From positions 682,001-746,000 of the forward strand of contig JALIRH010000075.1 of NCBI GenBank assembly GCA_023055505.1: DNA of 64,000 nucleotides. Reading direction: 5' to 3'. Under the pieces are notes generated by a model. It saw nothing but the letters and a program-made list of their open reading frames with translations. It had not been told where the DNA came from and made no database searches. Origin of the DNA: Callipepla californica brunnescens (lineage: Eukaryota > Chordata > Aves > Galliformes > Odontophoridae). This document shows, in pieces, positions 1 to 12,100 of the stretch (position 1 is the first letter of the stretch; every line of letters begins with the position of its first letter). The position numbers and the translations under genes are program-made.

Positions 1-315
1 ATGTCTGCATCGGTCATTCACCTGCAAGCACGATTTCAAACTTTTCTCTGACCACTGTTCTTATCCATTTTAGTTCCTCATTGTAACACAGTCACTCCTC
101 GTTTCCTTACTCTACCCAGTGATCGTTTTGATTCTCCACAGAACCATATGCTGTCTAGTGCTAAGGAAACAGTGTAGATGCTTAAAGTACTTATAGATGT
201 TTCCTCTACCAAATGCATCTGTATTTCCTCCTCTTACAATTGTTTCCCAATAATCTTTTCATTTGAACCTGTAGAATGCAAATTATAAGAAGGTGCACAT
301 AACGGCACAAGCACT
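1..315 (+). repeat. Partial monomer, tail of an A-class unit
   Basis: This is the 3' part of a unit cut by the window edge. It matches A-class tails: GACCACTGTTCTTATCC, then TCTGTATTTCCTCCTC, then CCCAATAATCTTTTC. It leads into a B unit, as A tails do elsewhere. It begins exactly at ATGTCTGCATCGG, an internal landmark of the monomer. Confidence 0.9.
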
Positions 316-471
316 ATGCACGAACCGCCGTTAACCGCGGATTCCGATTCAATCGCATCAATCGCCTTTACTTCTGAGATTGCCGGTAAGGAAGACGCAA
401 GTCAGAAGACTGCCGATCATTGTTTTCGGCTTCTCTATTCAGGCGGCTGTCTTGCTATATTTCGAATCGCG

Positions 472-487
472 ACTTTCACGTGAAAGT
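472..487. other. 16-bp perfect palindrome in B-class monomers
   Basis: ACTTTCACGTGAAAGT, centred on the E-box core CACGTG and followed by the AP-1-like TGACTCA. The same 16 bases occur in every B unit, at 472, 7514, 9863, 16905, 20426, 27468, 30989, 42736, 49778, 56233 and 59754 (start positions). The sequence is directly visible; any bound factor is unknown. Confidence 0.9.
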
Positions 488-1490
488 GACTCAGTTTCAG
501 GAGCTGTATGAGAATGTATACTGTACCCCAGTGTTAACGAGAGGGAAATTTTAAATTCCAATATACTCTGTGAATGAATGCAAAGTAATTCTGCATCGGT
601 CATTCACCTGCAAGCACGATTTCAAACTTTTCTCTGAGAAGTGTTCTTATCCATTTGAGATCCTTTATGTAACACAGTCACTCCTCGTTTCCTTTCCATA
701 CAGAGTGATCTTTATGATTCTTCACAGAACCATGTGCTGTTCAGTGCGAAGGAAACAGTGTAGATGCTTAAAGTAATTAGAGATGTTTCCTCTATCAAAT
801 GCATCTGAATTTCCACCTCTTACAATTCTTTCCCAAGAAACTTTTTTTGGGAGCTTCCTCCATGCAAATTATAAGAAGGTGCACATACCGGCACAAGCAC
901 TATGCACGAACCGCCGTTAACCGCGGATTCCGATTCAATCGCATCAATCGCCTTTACTTCTGAGTTTGCCGCTAAGGAAGAAGCGAGTCAGAAGACTGCC
1001 GATCACTGTATAGCTGCTTCTCTATTCACCCGGCTGTCTTTCTACATTAAGGAATCGCGAAAAACACGTGAAAATGAGTCTGTTTCAGGAGCTGTATGAG
1101 AATGTATACTGGACATCAGTGTTAGTGAGAGGGAAATTTTAAATCCCACTACTTTTCTGCTACTGAATGCAAAGTATGTCTGCATCAGTCATTCACCTGC
1201 AAGCACGATTTCAAACTTTTCTCTGACAACTGTTGTTATACATTTTAGATCCTCATTGTAACACAGTCACTCCTCGTTTCCTTACTCTACCCAGTGATCC
1301 TTTTGATTCTCCACAGAACCATATGCTGTCTAGTGCTAAGGAAACAGTGTAGATGCTTAAAGTACTTATAGATGTTTCCTCTACCAAATGAATCTGAATT
1401 TCCACCTCTTACAATTCTTTCCCAGTAAGCCTTTTATTGGAGCTTCTATAATGCAGATTATAAGAAGGTGCACATACCGGCACAAGCACT

Positions 1491-2075
1491 ATGCACGAAC
1501 CGCTGTTAACTGCGGATTCCGATTCAATCGCATCAATCGCCTTTACTTCTGAGATTGCCGGTAAGGAAGACGCGAGTCAGAAGACTGCCTTACACTCTAT
1601 TGCGGCTTCTTATTCAGCCGTCTACTGTCCTATATAAAGATCGCGGTTAGCGCATGTAAGGGACTCAGTTTCAGGAGATGTACGAGAATGTATGCTGAAC
1701 CCCAAAGTTTTTGAGACGAAAAATTTAAATCCCACTTTGCTCTGCAACTGAATGCAAAGCATGTCTGCATCGGTCATTCACCTGCAAGCACGATTTCAAA
1801 CTTTTCTCTGAGAAGTGTTCTTATCCATTTTAGATCCATTATGTAACACAGTCACACCTCAATTCCTAACTCTACAAAGTGATCGTTTTGTTTCTCCACA
1901 GAACCATAAGCTGTTTAGTGCTAAGGAAACAGTGTAGATGCTTAAAGTACTTATAGATGTTTCCTCTACCAAATGCATCTGAATTTAAACTTCTTACAAT
2001 TCTTTCCCAATAAACTTTTTATTGGAGCTTCCTTCATGCAAATTATAAGAAGGTGCACATACCGGCACATGCTCT
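1491..2075 (+). repeat. D-class monomer with TATA-like word and AATAAA hairpin
   Basis: TATATAAAG at 1631-1639 and the perfect hairpin CCAATAAA-CTT-TTTATTGG at 2007-2025. This copy has GCCGGTAAGG and a one-base-shorter tail upstream. Confidence 0.85.
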
Positions 2076-3989
2076 ATGCACGAACCGCTGTTAACCGCGG
2101 ATTCCGACTCAATCGAATCAATTGCCTTTACTTCTGAGATTGCCGCTAAGGAAGACTCGAGACAGAGGACGGCCTTACACTCTATAGCGGCTTCTTATTC
2201 AGCCGTCTACTGTCCTATATAACGATTCGCGGTTAACGCATGTAAGGGACTCAGTTTCAGGAGCTGTACGAGAACGTATGCTGAACCCCAATGTTAGTGA
2301 GATGAAAAATTTAAATCCCACTTTGCTCTGCAACTGAATACAAAGTATGTCTGCATCGGTCATTCACCTGCAAGCACGATTTCAAACTTTTCTCTGAGAA
2401 GTGTTCTTATCCATTTGAGATCCTCTATGTTACACAGTCACTCCTCGTTTCCTTACTCTACACAGTGATCGTTTTGATTCCTCACAGAACCATATGCTGT
2501 TTAGTGCCAAGGAAACAGTGTAGATGCTTAAACTACTTATAGATGTTTCCTCTACCAAATGCATCTGAATTTCCACATCTTAAAATTCTTTCCCAATAAA
2601 CTTTTTATAGGAGCTTCCTTCATGCAAATTATTAGAAGGTGCACATACCGGCACAAGCACTATGCACGAACCGCTGTTAACCGCGGATTCCGATTCAATC
2701 GCATCAATCGCCTTTACTTCTGAGATTGCCGCTAAGGAAGACGCGAGTCAGAAGACTGCCTTACACTCTATAGCGGCTTCTTATTCAGCCGTCTACTGTC
2801 CTATATAACGATTCGCGGTTTACGCATGTAAGGGACTCAGTTTCAGGAGCTGTACGAGAACGTATGCTGAACCCCAATGTTAGTGAGACGTAAAATTTAA
2901 ATCCCACTTTGCTCTGCAACTGAATACAAAGTATGTCTGCATCGGTCATTCACCTGCAAGCACGATTTCAAACTTTTCTCTGACAACTGTTGTTATACAT
3001 TTTAGATCCTCATTGTAACACAGTCACTCCTCGTTTCCTTACTCTACCCAGTGATCCTTTTGATTCTCCACAGAAACATATGCTGTCTAGTGCCAAGGAA
3101 ACAGTGTAGATGCTTAAAGTACTTATAGATGTTTCCTCTACCAAATGCATCTGTATTTCCTCCTATTACAATTGTTTCCCAAAATCTTTTCATTTGAACC
3201 TGTAGAATGCAAATTATACGAACGTGCACATACCGGCACAAGCACTATGCACGAACCGCTGTTAACCGCGGATTCCGATTCAATCGCATCAATCGCCTTT
3301 ACTTCTGAGATTGCCGCTAAGGAAGACGCGAGTCAGAAGACTGCCTTACACTCTATAGCGGCTTCTTATTCAGCCGTCTACTGTCCTATATAACGATTCG
3401 CGGTTTACGCATGTAAGGGACTCAGTTTCAGGAGCTGTACGAGAACGTATGCTGAACCCCAATGTTAGTGAGACGTAAAATTTAAATCCCACTTTGCTCT
3501 GCAACTGAATACAAAGTATGTCTGCATCGGTCATTCACCTGCAAGCACGATTTCAAACTTTTCTCTGACAACTGTTCTTATCCATTTTAGTTCCTCTATG
3601 TAACACAGTCACTCCTCGTTTCCTTTCCATACAGAGTGATCTTTATGATTCTTCACAGAACCATGTGCTGTTCAGTGCTAAGGAAACAGTGTAGATGCTT
3701 AAAGTACCTATAGATGTTTCCTCTACCAAATGCATCTGTATTTCCTCCTCTTACAATTGTTTCCCAATAATCTTTTCATTTGAACCTGTAGAATGCAAAT
3801 TATAAGAAGGTGCACATACCGGCACAAGCACTATGCACGAACCGCTGTTAACCGCGGATTCCGATTCAATCGCATCAATCGCCTTTACTTCTGAGATTGC
3901 CGCTAAGGAAGACGCGAGTCAGAAGACTGCCGATCATTGTTTTCGGCTTCTGTATTCACCCGGCTGTCTTTCTATATTAAGGAATCGCG

Positions 3990-4005
3990 ACTTTCACGTG
4001 AAAGT
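3990..4005. other. 16-bp perfect palindrome in I-class monomers
   Basis: The same palindrome as in B units, starting at 3990, 13971, 24534, 46844 and 53299. C and K units keep CACGTG but lose the flanking symmetry (AAAACACGTGAAAA). A units read ACAAGTGAAAGT. D, E, F, G, H, L and N units read GCATGTAAGG at this point. Confidence 0.9.
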
Positions 4006-6183
4006 GACTCAGTTTCAGGAGCTGTATTAGAATGTATACTGTACCCCAGTGTTAGCGAGAGGGAAATTTTAAATCCATCTTAACTCTGCTACTGAATGCA
4101 AAGTAATTCTGCATCGGTCATTCAACTGCAAGCACGATTTCAAACTTTTCTCTGACAAGTGTTGTTATCCATTTTAGATCCTCATTGTAACACATCACTC
4201 CTCGTTTCCCTACCATACACAGTGATCGTTTTGATTCCTCACAGAACCATGTGCTGTTTAGTGCTAAGGAAACAGTGTAGATACTTAAAGTACTTAGACC
4301 TGTTTCCTCTAACAAATGCATGTGTCATTTCAACACTTACTATTGTTTCCCAGTAAGCCTTTTCATTGGAGCTTCTATAATGCAGATTATAAGAAGGTGC
4401 ACATACCGGCACATGCTCTATGCACGAACCGCTGTTAACCGCGGATTCCGATTCAATCGCATCAATCGCCTTTACTTCTGAGATTGCCGGTAAGGAAGAC
4501 GCGAGTCAGAAGACTGCCTTACACTCTATAGCGGCTTCACTATTCAGCCCTCTGCTGTCCTATATAACAAATCGCGAATAACGCATGTAAGGAACTCAGT
4601 TTCAGGAGCTGTACGAGAATGTATGCTGAACCCCAAAGTTTTTGAGACGAAAAATTTAAATCCCACTTTGCTCTGCAACTGAATACAAAGTATGTCTGCA
4701 TCGGTCATTCACCTGCAAGCACGATTTCAAACTTTTCTCTGAGAAGTGTTCTTATCCATTTGAGATCCTCTATGTTACACAGTCACTCCTCGTTTCCTTA
4801 CTCTACACAGTGATCGTTTTGATTCCTCACAGAAACATGTGCTGTTCAGTGCTAAGGAAACAGTGTAGATGCTATAATTACTTATAGCTCTTTTCTCTAC
4901 CAAATGCATGTGTCATTTCACCACATACAATTTTTGCCAGTCAACCTTTTCATTGGAACTTCAATAATGCAAATTGTAAGAAGGTGCACATACCGGCACA
5001 AGCTCTATGCACGAACCGCTGTTAACCGCGGATTCCGATTCAATCGCATCAATCACCTTGACTTCTGATTTTGCCGCTAAGGAAGAAGCGAGTCAGAAGA
5101 CTGCCGAGCACTATATATCGGCTTCACTACTTTTCCGGCAATCATTCTATCTTAACGAATCGCTACTTACAAGTGAAAGTGACTCAGTTTCAGGAGCTGT
5201 ATGAGAATATATACTGGACTCCAGTGTTAGTGAGAGGGAAATTTTAAATTCCAATTTACTCTGCGAATGAATGCAAAGTATGTCTGCATCGGTCATTCAC
5301 CTGCAAGCACGATTTCAAACTTTTCTCTGACCACTGTTCTTATCCATTTTAGTTCCTCATTGTAACACAGTCACTCCTCGTTTCCTTACTCTACCCAGTG
5401 ATCGTTTTGATTCTCCACAGAACCATATGCTGTCTAGTGCTAAGGAAACAGTGTAGATGCTTAAAGTACTTATAGATGTTTCCTCTACCAAATGCATCTG
5501 TATTTCCTCCTCTTACAATTCTTTCCCAAGAAACTTTTTATTGGAGCTTCCTCCATGCAAATTATAAGAAGGTGCACATACCGGCACAAGCACTATGCAC
5601 GAACCGCTGTTAACCGCGGATTCCAATTCAATCGCATCAATCGCCTTTACTTCTGAGTTTGCCGCTAAGGAAGAAGCGAGTCAGAAGACTGCCGATCACT
5701 GTATAGCGGCTTCTCTATTCAACCGGCTGTCTTTCTATATTAAGGAATCGCGAAAAACACGTGAAAAATGAGTCTGTTTCAGGAGCTGTATGAGAATGTA
5801 TACTGGACATCAGTATTAGTGAGAGGGAAATTTTAAATCCCACTACTTTTCTGCTACTGAATGCAAAGTATGTCTGCATCAGTCATTCACCTGCAAGCAC
5901 GATTTCAAACTTTTCTCTGACAACTGTTGTTATACATTTTAGATCCTCATTGTAACACAGTCACTCCTCGTTTCCTTACTCTACCCAGTGATCCTTTTGA
6001 TTCTCCACAGAAACATATGCTGTCTAGTGCCAAGGAAACAGTGTAGATGCTTAAAGTACTTATAGATGTTTCCTCTACCAAATGCATCTGTATTTCCTCC
6101 TATTACAATTGTTTCCCAAAATCTTTTCATTTGAACCTGTAGAATGCAAATTATACGAACGTGCACATACCGGCACAAGCACT

Positions 6184-9118
6184 ATGCACGAACCGCTGTT
6201 AACCGCGGATTCCGATTCAATCGCATCAATCGCCTTTACTTCTGAGATTGCCGCTAAGGAAGACGCGAGTCAGAAGACTGCCTTACACTCTATAGCGGCT
6301 TCTTATTCAGCCGTCTACTGTCCTATATAACGATTCGCGGTTAACGCATGTAAGGGACTCAGTTTCAGGAGCTGTACGAGAACGTATGCTGAACCCCAAT
6401 GTTAGTGGGACGAAAAATTTAAATCCCACTTTGCTCTGCAACTGAATACAAAGTATGTCTGCATCGGTCATTCACCTGCAAGCACGATTTCAAACTTTTC
6501 TCTGAGAAGTGTTCTTATCCATTTGAGATCCTCTATGTTACACAGTCACTCCTCGTTTCCTTACTCTACACAGTGATCGTTTTGATTCCTCACAGAAACA
6601 TGTGCTGTTCAGTGCTAAGGAAACAGTGTAGATGCTATAATTACTTATAGCTGTTTCCTCTACCAAATGCATGTGTCATTTCACCACATACAATTTTTGC
6701 CAGTCAACCTTTTCATTGGAACTTCAATAATGCAAATTGTAAGAAGGTGCACATACCAGCACAAGCTCTATGCACGAACCGCTGTTAACCGCGGATTCCG
6801 ATTCAATCGCATCAATCGCCTTGACTTCTGATTTTGCCGCTAAGGAAGAAGCGAGTCAGAAGACTGCCGAGCACTATATATCGGCTTCACTACTTTTCCG
6901 GCAATCATTCTATCTTAACGAATCGCTACTTACAAGTGAAAGTGACTCAGTTTCAGGAGCTGTATGAGAATATATACTGGACTCCAGTGTTAGTGAGAGG
7001 GAAATTTTAAATTCCAATTTACTCTGCGAATGAATGCAAAGTATGTCTGCATCGGTCATTCACCTGCAAGCACGATTTCAAACTTTTCTCTGACCACTGT
7101 TCTTATCCATTTTAGTTCCTCTATGTAACACAGTCACTCCTCGTTTCCTTACTCTACACAGTGATCGTTTTGATTCTCCACAGAACCATATGCTGTCTAG
7201 TGCTAAGGAAACAGTGTAGATGCTTAAAGTACTTATAGATGTTTCCTCTACCAAATGCATCTGTATTTCCTCCTCTTACAATTGTTTCCCAATAATCTTT
7301 TCATTTGAACCTGTAGAATGCAAATTATAAGAAGGTGCACATAACGGCACAAGCACTATGCACGAACCGCCGTTAACCGCGGATTCCGATTCAATCGCAT
7401 CAATCGCCTTTACTTCTGAGATTGCCGGTAAGGAAGACGCGAGTCAGAAGACTGCCGATCATTGTTTTCGGCTTCTCTATTCAGGCGGCTGTCTTGCTAT
7501 ATTTCGAATCGCGACTTTCACGTGAAAGTGACTCAGTTTCAGGAGCTGTATGAGAATGTATACTGTACCCCAGTGTTAACGAGAGGGAAATTTTAAATTC
7601 CAATATACTCTGTGAATGAATGCAAAGTAATTCTGCATCGGTCATTCACCTGCAAGCACGATTTCAAACTTTTCTCTGAGAAGTGTTCTTATCCATTTGA
7701 GATCCTTTATGTAACACAGTCACTCCTCGTTTCCTTTCCATACAGAGTGATCTTTATGATTCTTCACAGAACCATGTGCTGTTCAGTGCGAAGGAAACAG
7801 TGTAGATGCTTAAAGTAATTAGAGATGTTTCCTCTATCAAATGCATCTGAATTTCCACCTCTTACAATTCTTTCCCAAGAAACTTTTTATTGGAGCTTCC
7901 TCCATGCAAATTATAAGAAGGTGCACATACCGGCACAAGCACTATGCACGAACCGCTGTTAACCGCGGATTCCAATTCAATCGCATCAATCGCCTTTACT
8001 TCTGAGTTTGCCGCTAAGGAAGAAGCGAGTCAGAAGACTGCCGATCACTGTATAGCGGCTTCTCTATTCACCCGGCTGTCTTTCTATATTAAGGAATCGC
8101 GAAAAACACGTGAAAAATGAGTCTGTTTCAGGAGCTGTATGAGAATGTATACTGGACATCAGTGTTAGTGAGAGGGAAATTTTAAATCCCACTACTTTTC
8201 TGCTACTGAATGCAAAGTATGTCTGCATCAGTCATTCACCTGCAAGCACGATTTCAAACTTTTCTCTGACAACTGTTGTTATACAATTTAGATCCTCATT
8301 GTAACACAGTCAACCCTCGTTTCCTTACTCTACCCAGTGATCCTTTTGATTCTCCACAGAAACATATGCTGTCTAGTGCCAAGGAAACAGTGTAGATGCT
8401 TAAAGTACTTATAGATGTTTCCTCTACCAAATGCATCTGTATTTCCTCCTATTACAATTGTTTCCCAAAATCTTTTCATTTGAACCTGTAGAATGCAAAT
8501 TATACGAACGTGCACATACCGGCACAAGCACTATGCACGAACCGCTGTTAACCGCGGATTCCGATTCAATCGCATCAATCGCCTTTACTTCTGAGATTGC
8601 CGCTAAGGAAGACGCGAGTCAGAAGACTGCCTTACACTCTATAGCGGCTTCTTATTCAGCCGTCTACTGTCCTATATAACGATTCGCGGTTAACGCATGT
8701 AAGGGACTCAGTTTCAGGAGCTGTACGAGAACGTATGCTGAACCCCAATGTTAGTGGGACGAAAAATTTAAATCCCACTTTGCTCTGCAACTGAATACAA
8801 AGTATGTCTGCATCGGTCATTCACCTGCAAGCACGATTTCAAACTTTTCTCTGAGAAGTGTTCTTATCCATTTGAGATCCTCTATGTTACACAGTCACTC
8901 CTCGTTTCCTTACTCTACACAGTGATCGTTTTGATTCCTCACAGAAACATGTGCTGTTCAGTGCTAAGGAAACAGTGTAGATGCTATAATTACTTATAGC
9001 TGTTTCCTCTACCAAATGCATGTGTCATTTCACCACATACAATTTTTGCCAGTCAACCTTTTCATTGGAACTTCAATAATGCAAATTGTAAGAAGGTGCA
9101 CATACCGGCACAAGCACT
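6184..9118 (+). repeat. Block of 5 monomers (L A B K L) forming a 4-unit local duplication
   Basis: Anchors: 6184 L, 6770 A, 7358 B, 7944 K, 8533 L. The L-A-B run repeats 2,349 bp downstream (8533 L, 9119 A, 9707 B). The first B has a J-type tail near 7861-7890 (CTTTCCCAAGAAAC, then TTTTTATTGG) and leads into K. The second B has the normal tail and leads into C. K at 7944 and K at 5595 share an extra A in CACGTGAAAAATGAG. Confidence 0.85.
8547..8694. other. 10-bp inverted pair, 128-bp spacer, in an L-class monomer
   Basis: GTTAACCGCG at 8547-8556 is the reverse complement of CGCGGTTAAC at 8685-8694. The pair is intact in E, F, G, L, N and X units (for example 2090-2099 with 2228-2237). The right half is altered in D (CGCGGTTAGC) and H (CGCGGTTTAC), and absent from A, B, C, I, J, K and M. 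Confidence 0.85.
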
Positions 9119-12100
9119 ATGCACGAACCGCTGTTAACCGCGGATTCCGATTCAATCGCATCAATCGCCTTGACTTCTGATTTTGCCGCTAAGGAAGAAG
9201 CGAGTCAGAAGACTGCCGAGCACTATATATCGGCTTCACTACTTTTCCGGCAATCATTCTATCTTAACGAATCGCTACTTACAAGTGAAAGTGACTCAGT
9301 TTCAGGAGCTGTATGAGAATATATACTGGACTCCAGTGTTAGTGAGAGGGAAATTTTAAATTCCAATTTACTCTGCGAATGAATGCAAAGTATGTCTGCA
9401 TCGGTCATTCACCTGCAAGCACGATTTCAAACTTTTCTCTGACCACTGTTCTTATCCATTTTAGTTCCTCTATGTAACACAGTCACTCCTCGTTTCCTTA
9501 CTCTACACAGTGATCGTTTTGATTCTCCACAGAACCATATGCTGTCTAGTGCTAAGGAAACAGTGTAGATGCTTAAAGTACTTATAGATGTTTCCTCTAC
9601 CAAATGCATCTGTATTTCCTCCTCTTACAATTGTTTCCCAATAATCTTTTCATTTGAACCTGTAGAATGCAAATTATAAGAAGGTGCACATAACGGCACA
9701 AGCACTATGCACGAACCGCCATTAACCGCGGATTCCGATTCAATCGCATCAATCGCCTTTACTTCTGAGATTGCCGGTAAGGAAGACGCGAGTCAGAAGA
9801 CTGCCGATCATTGTTTTCGGCTTCTCTATTCAGGCGGCTGTCTTGCTATATTTCGAATCGCGACTTTCACGTGAAAGTGACTCAGTTTCAGGAGCTGTAT
9901 GAGAATGTATACTGTACCCCAGTGTTAACGAGAGGGAAATTTTAAATTCCAATATACTCTGTGAATGAATGCAAAGTAATTCTGCATCGGTCATTCACCT
10001 GCAAGCACGATTTCAAACTTTTCTCTGAGAAGTGTTCTTATCCATTTGAGATCCTTTATGTAACACAGTCACTCCTCGTTTCCTTTCCATACAGAGTGAT
10101 CTTTATGATTCTTCACAGAACCATGTGCTGTTCAGTGCGAAGGAAACAGTGTAGATGCTTAAAGTAATTAGAGATGTTTCCTCTATCAAATGCATCTGAA
10201 TTTCCACCTCTTACAATTCTTTCCCAAGAAACTTTTTTTGGGAGCTTCCTCCATGCAAATTATAAGAAGGTGCACATACCGGCACAAGCACTATGCACGA
10301 ACCGCCGTTAACCGCGGATTCCGATTCAATCGCATCAATCGCCTTTACTTCTGAGTTTGCCGCTAAGGAAGAAGCGAGTCAGAAGACTGCCGATCACTGT
10401 ATAGCTGCTTCTCTATTCACCCGGCTGTCTTTCTACATTAAGGAATCGCGAAAAACACGTGAAAATGAGTCTGTTTCAGGAGCTGTATGAGAATGTATAC
10501 TGGACATCAGTGTTAGTGAGAGGGAAATTTTAAATCCCACTACTTTTCTGCTACTGAATGCAAAGTATGTCTGCATCAGTCATTCACCTGCAAGCACGAT
10601 TTCAAACTTTTCTCTGACAACTGTTGTTATACATTTTAGATCCTCATTGTAACACAGTCACTCCTCGTTTCCTTACTCTACCCAGTGATCCTTTTGATTC
10701 TCCACAGAACCATATGCTGTCTAGTGCCAAGGAAACAGTGTAGATGCTTAAAGTACTTATAGATGTTTCCTCTACCAAATGCATCTGAATTTCCACCTCT
10801 TACAATTCTTTCCCAGTAAGCCTTTTCATTGGAGCTTCTATAATGCAGATTATAAGAAGGTGCACATACCGGCACAAGCACTATGCACGAACCGCTGTTA
10901 ACTGCGGATTCCGATTCAATCGCATCAATCGCCTTTACTTCTGAGATTGCCGCTAAGGAAGACGCGAGTCAGAAGACTGCCTTACACTCTATAGCGGCTT
11001 CTTATTCAGCCGTCTACTGTCCTATATAAAGATCGCGGTTAGCGCATGTAAGGGACTCAGTTTCAGGAGATGTACGAGAATGTATGCTGAACCCCAAAGT
11101 TTTTGAGACGAAAAATTTAAATCCCACTTTGCTCTGCAACTGAATGCAAAGCATGTCTGCATCGGTCATTCACCTGCAAGCACGATTTCAAACTTTTCTC
11201 TGAGAAGTGTTCTTATCCATTTTAGATCCATTATGTAACACAGTCACTCCTCAATTCCTTACTCTACAAAGTGATCGTTTTGTTTCTCCACAGAACCATA
11301 AGCTGTTTAGTGCTAAGGAAACAGTGTAGATGCTTAAAGTACTTATAGATGTTTCCTCTACCAAATGCATCTGAATTTAAACCTCTTACAATTCTTTCCC
11401 AATAAACTTTTTATTGGAGCTTCCTTCATGCAAATTATAAGAAGGTGCACATACCGGCACATGCTCTATGCACGAACCGCTGTTAACCGCGGATTCCGAC
11501 TCAATCGAATCAATTGCCTTTACTTCTGAGATTGCCGCTAAGGAAGACTCGAGACAGAGGACGGCCTTACACTCTATAGCGGCTTCTTATTCAGCCCTCT
11601 ACTGTCCTATATAACGATTCGCGGTTAACGCATGTAAGGGACTCAGTTTCAGGAGCTGTACGAGAACGTATGCTGAACCCACATGTTAGTGAGATGAAAA
11701 ATTTAAATCCCACTTTGCTCTGCAACTGAATACAAAGTATGTCTGCATCGGTCATTCACCTGCAAGCACGATTTCAAACTTTTCTCTGAGAAGTGTTCTT
11801 ATCCATTTGAGATCCTCTATGTTACACAGTCACTCCTGGTTTCCTTACTCTACACAGTGATCGTTTTGATTCCTCACAGAACCATATGCTGTTTAGTGCC
11901 AAGGAAACAGTGTAGATGCTTAAAGTAATTAGAGTTGTTTCCTCTACCAAATGCATCTGAATTTCCACCTCTTACAATTCTTTCCCAGTAAGCCTTTTCA
12001 TTGGAGCTTCTATAATGCAGATTATAAGAAGGTGCACATACCGGCACATGCTCTATGCACGAACCGCTGTTAACCGCGGATTCCGATTCAATCGAATCAA

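Larger units (their letters stand above)
316..6183 (+). repeat. Scrambled block of 10 monomers (B C D E H H I J A K)
   Basis: Anchors: 316 B, 902 C, 1491 D, 2076 E, 2662 H, 3247 L/H mosaic, 3833 I, 4420 J, 5007 A, 5595 K. Compared with the 12-unit order A-L, F and G are skipped after E. The H body (GGTTTACGC, then GACGTAAAATTT) occurs twice in a row, separated by a K-type tail that ends TATACGAACGTGC. J at 4420 has an L-type tail and is followed by A. The A tail near 5510-5545 switches to a J-type tail and is followed by K. Each switch is a junction between non-homologous classes, as expected from out-of-register exchange. Confidence 0.85.

Noticed and set aside
254..300. Octamer-like ATGCAAAT in monomer tails as a regulatory site
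   Set aside because: An eight-base match alternating with ATGCAGAT and lying in AT-rich sequence; nothing beyond the word itself supports it.
902..1099. Recurring 65-codon open frame starting ATGCACGAACC, present in some form in most monomers (up to 111 codons at 37155-37490)
   Set aside because: Classes change the frame or stop at different points (B, D, I, J), and the K units at 5595, 7944 and 61357 are frameshifted by one A. Most substitutions within it alter the amino acid (GAT/AAT, GCT/GGT, TTT/ATT, GCA/GAA). No start context, codon bias or known domain supports it. It is a by-product of a conserved, CpG-rich repeat segment.
3044..3241. Reverse-strand open frames of 60-95 codons recurring every monomer
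   Set aside because: They overlap the forward frames, repeat with the satellite period and break in other classes. They are shadows of the repeat.
8684..8700. CENP-B-box-like word ATTCGCGGTTAACGCAT
   Set aside because: Against NTTCGNNNNANNCGGGN it matches only TTCG and the first CG; the central A and the final GG are missing. Not a box by the usual definition.
9119..9700. tRNA-like or RNA polymerase III box B in GATTCCGATTCAATC
   Set aside because: It does not match GGTTCGANTCC on either strand, and there is no box A at a suitable distance or cloverleaf.
10883..11467. Internal ancestral duplication of the monomer, from shared words GCTAAGGAA and GAATGCAAA
   Set aside because: Only 9-base matches with no extended similarity around them, and spacings that do not agree with each other. 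Chance is sufficient.
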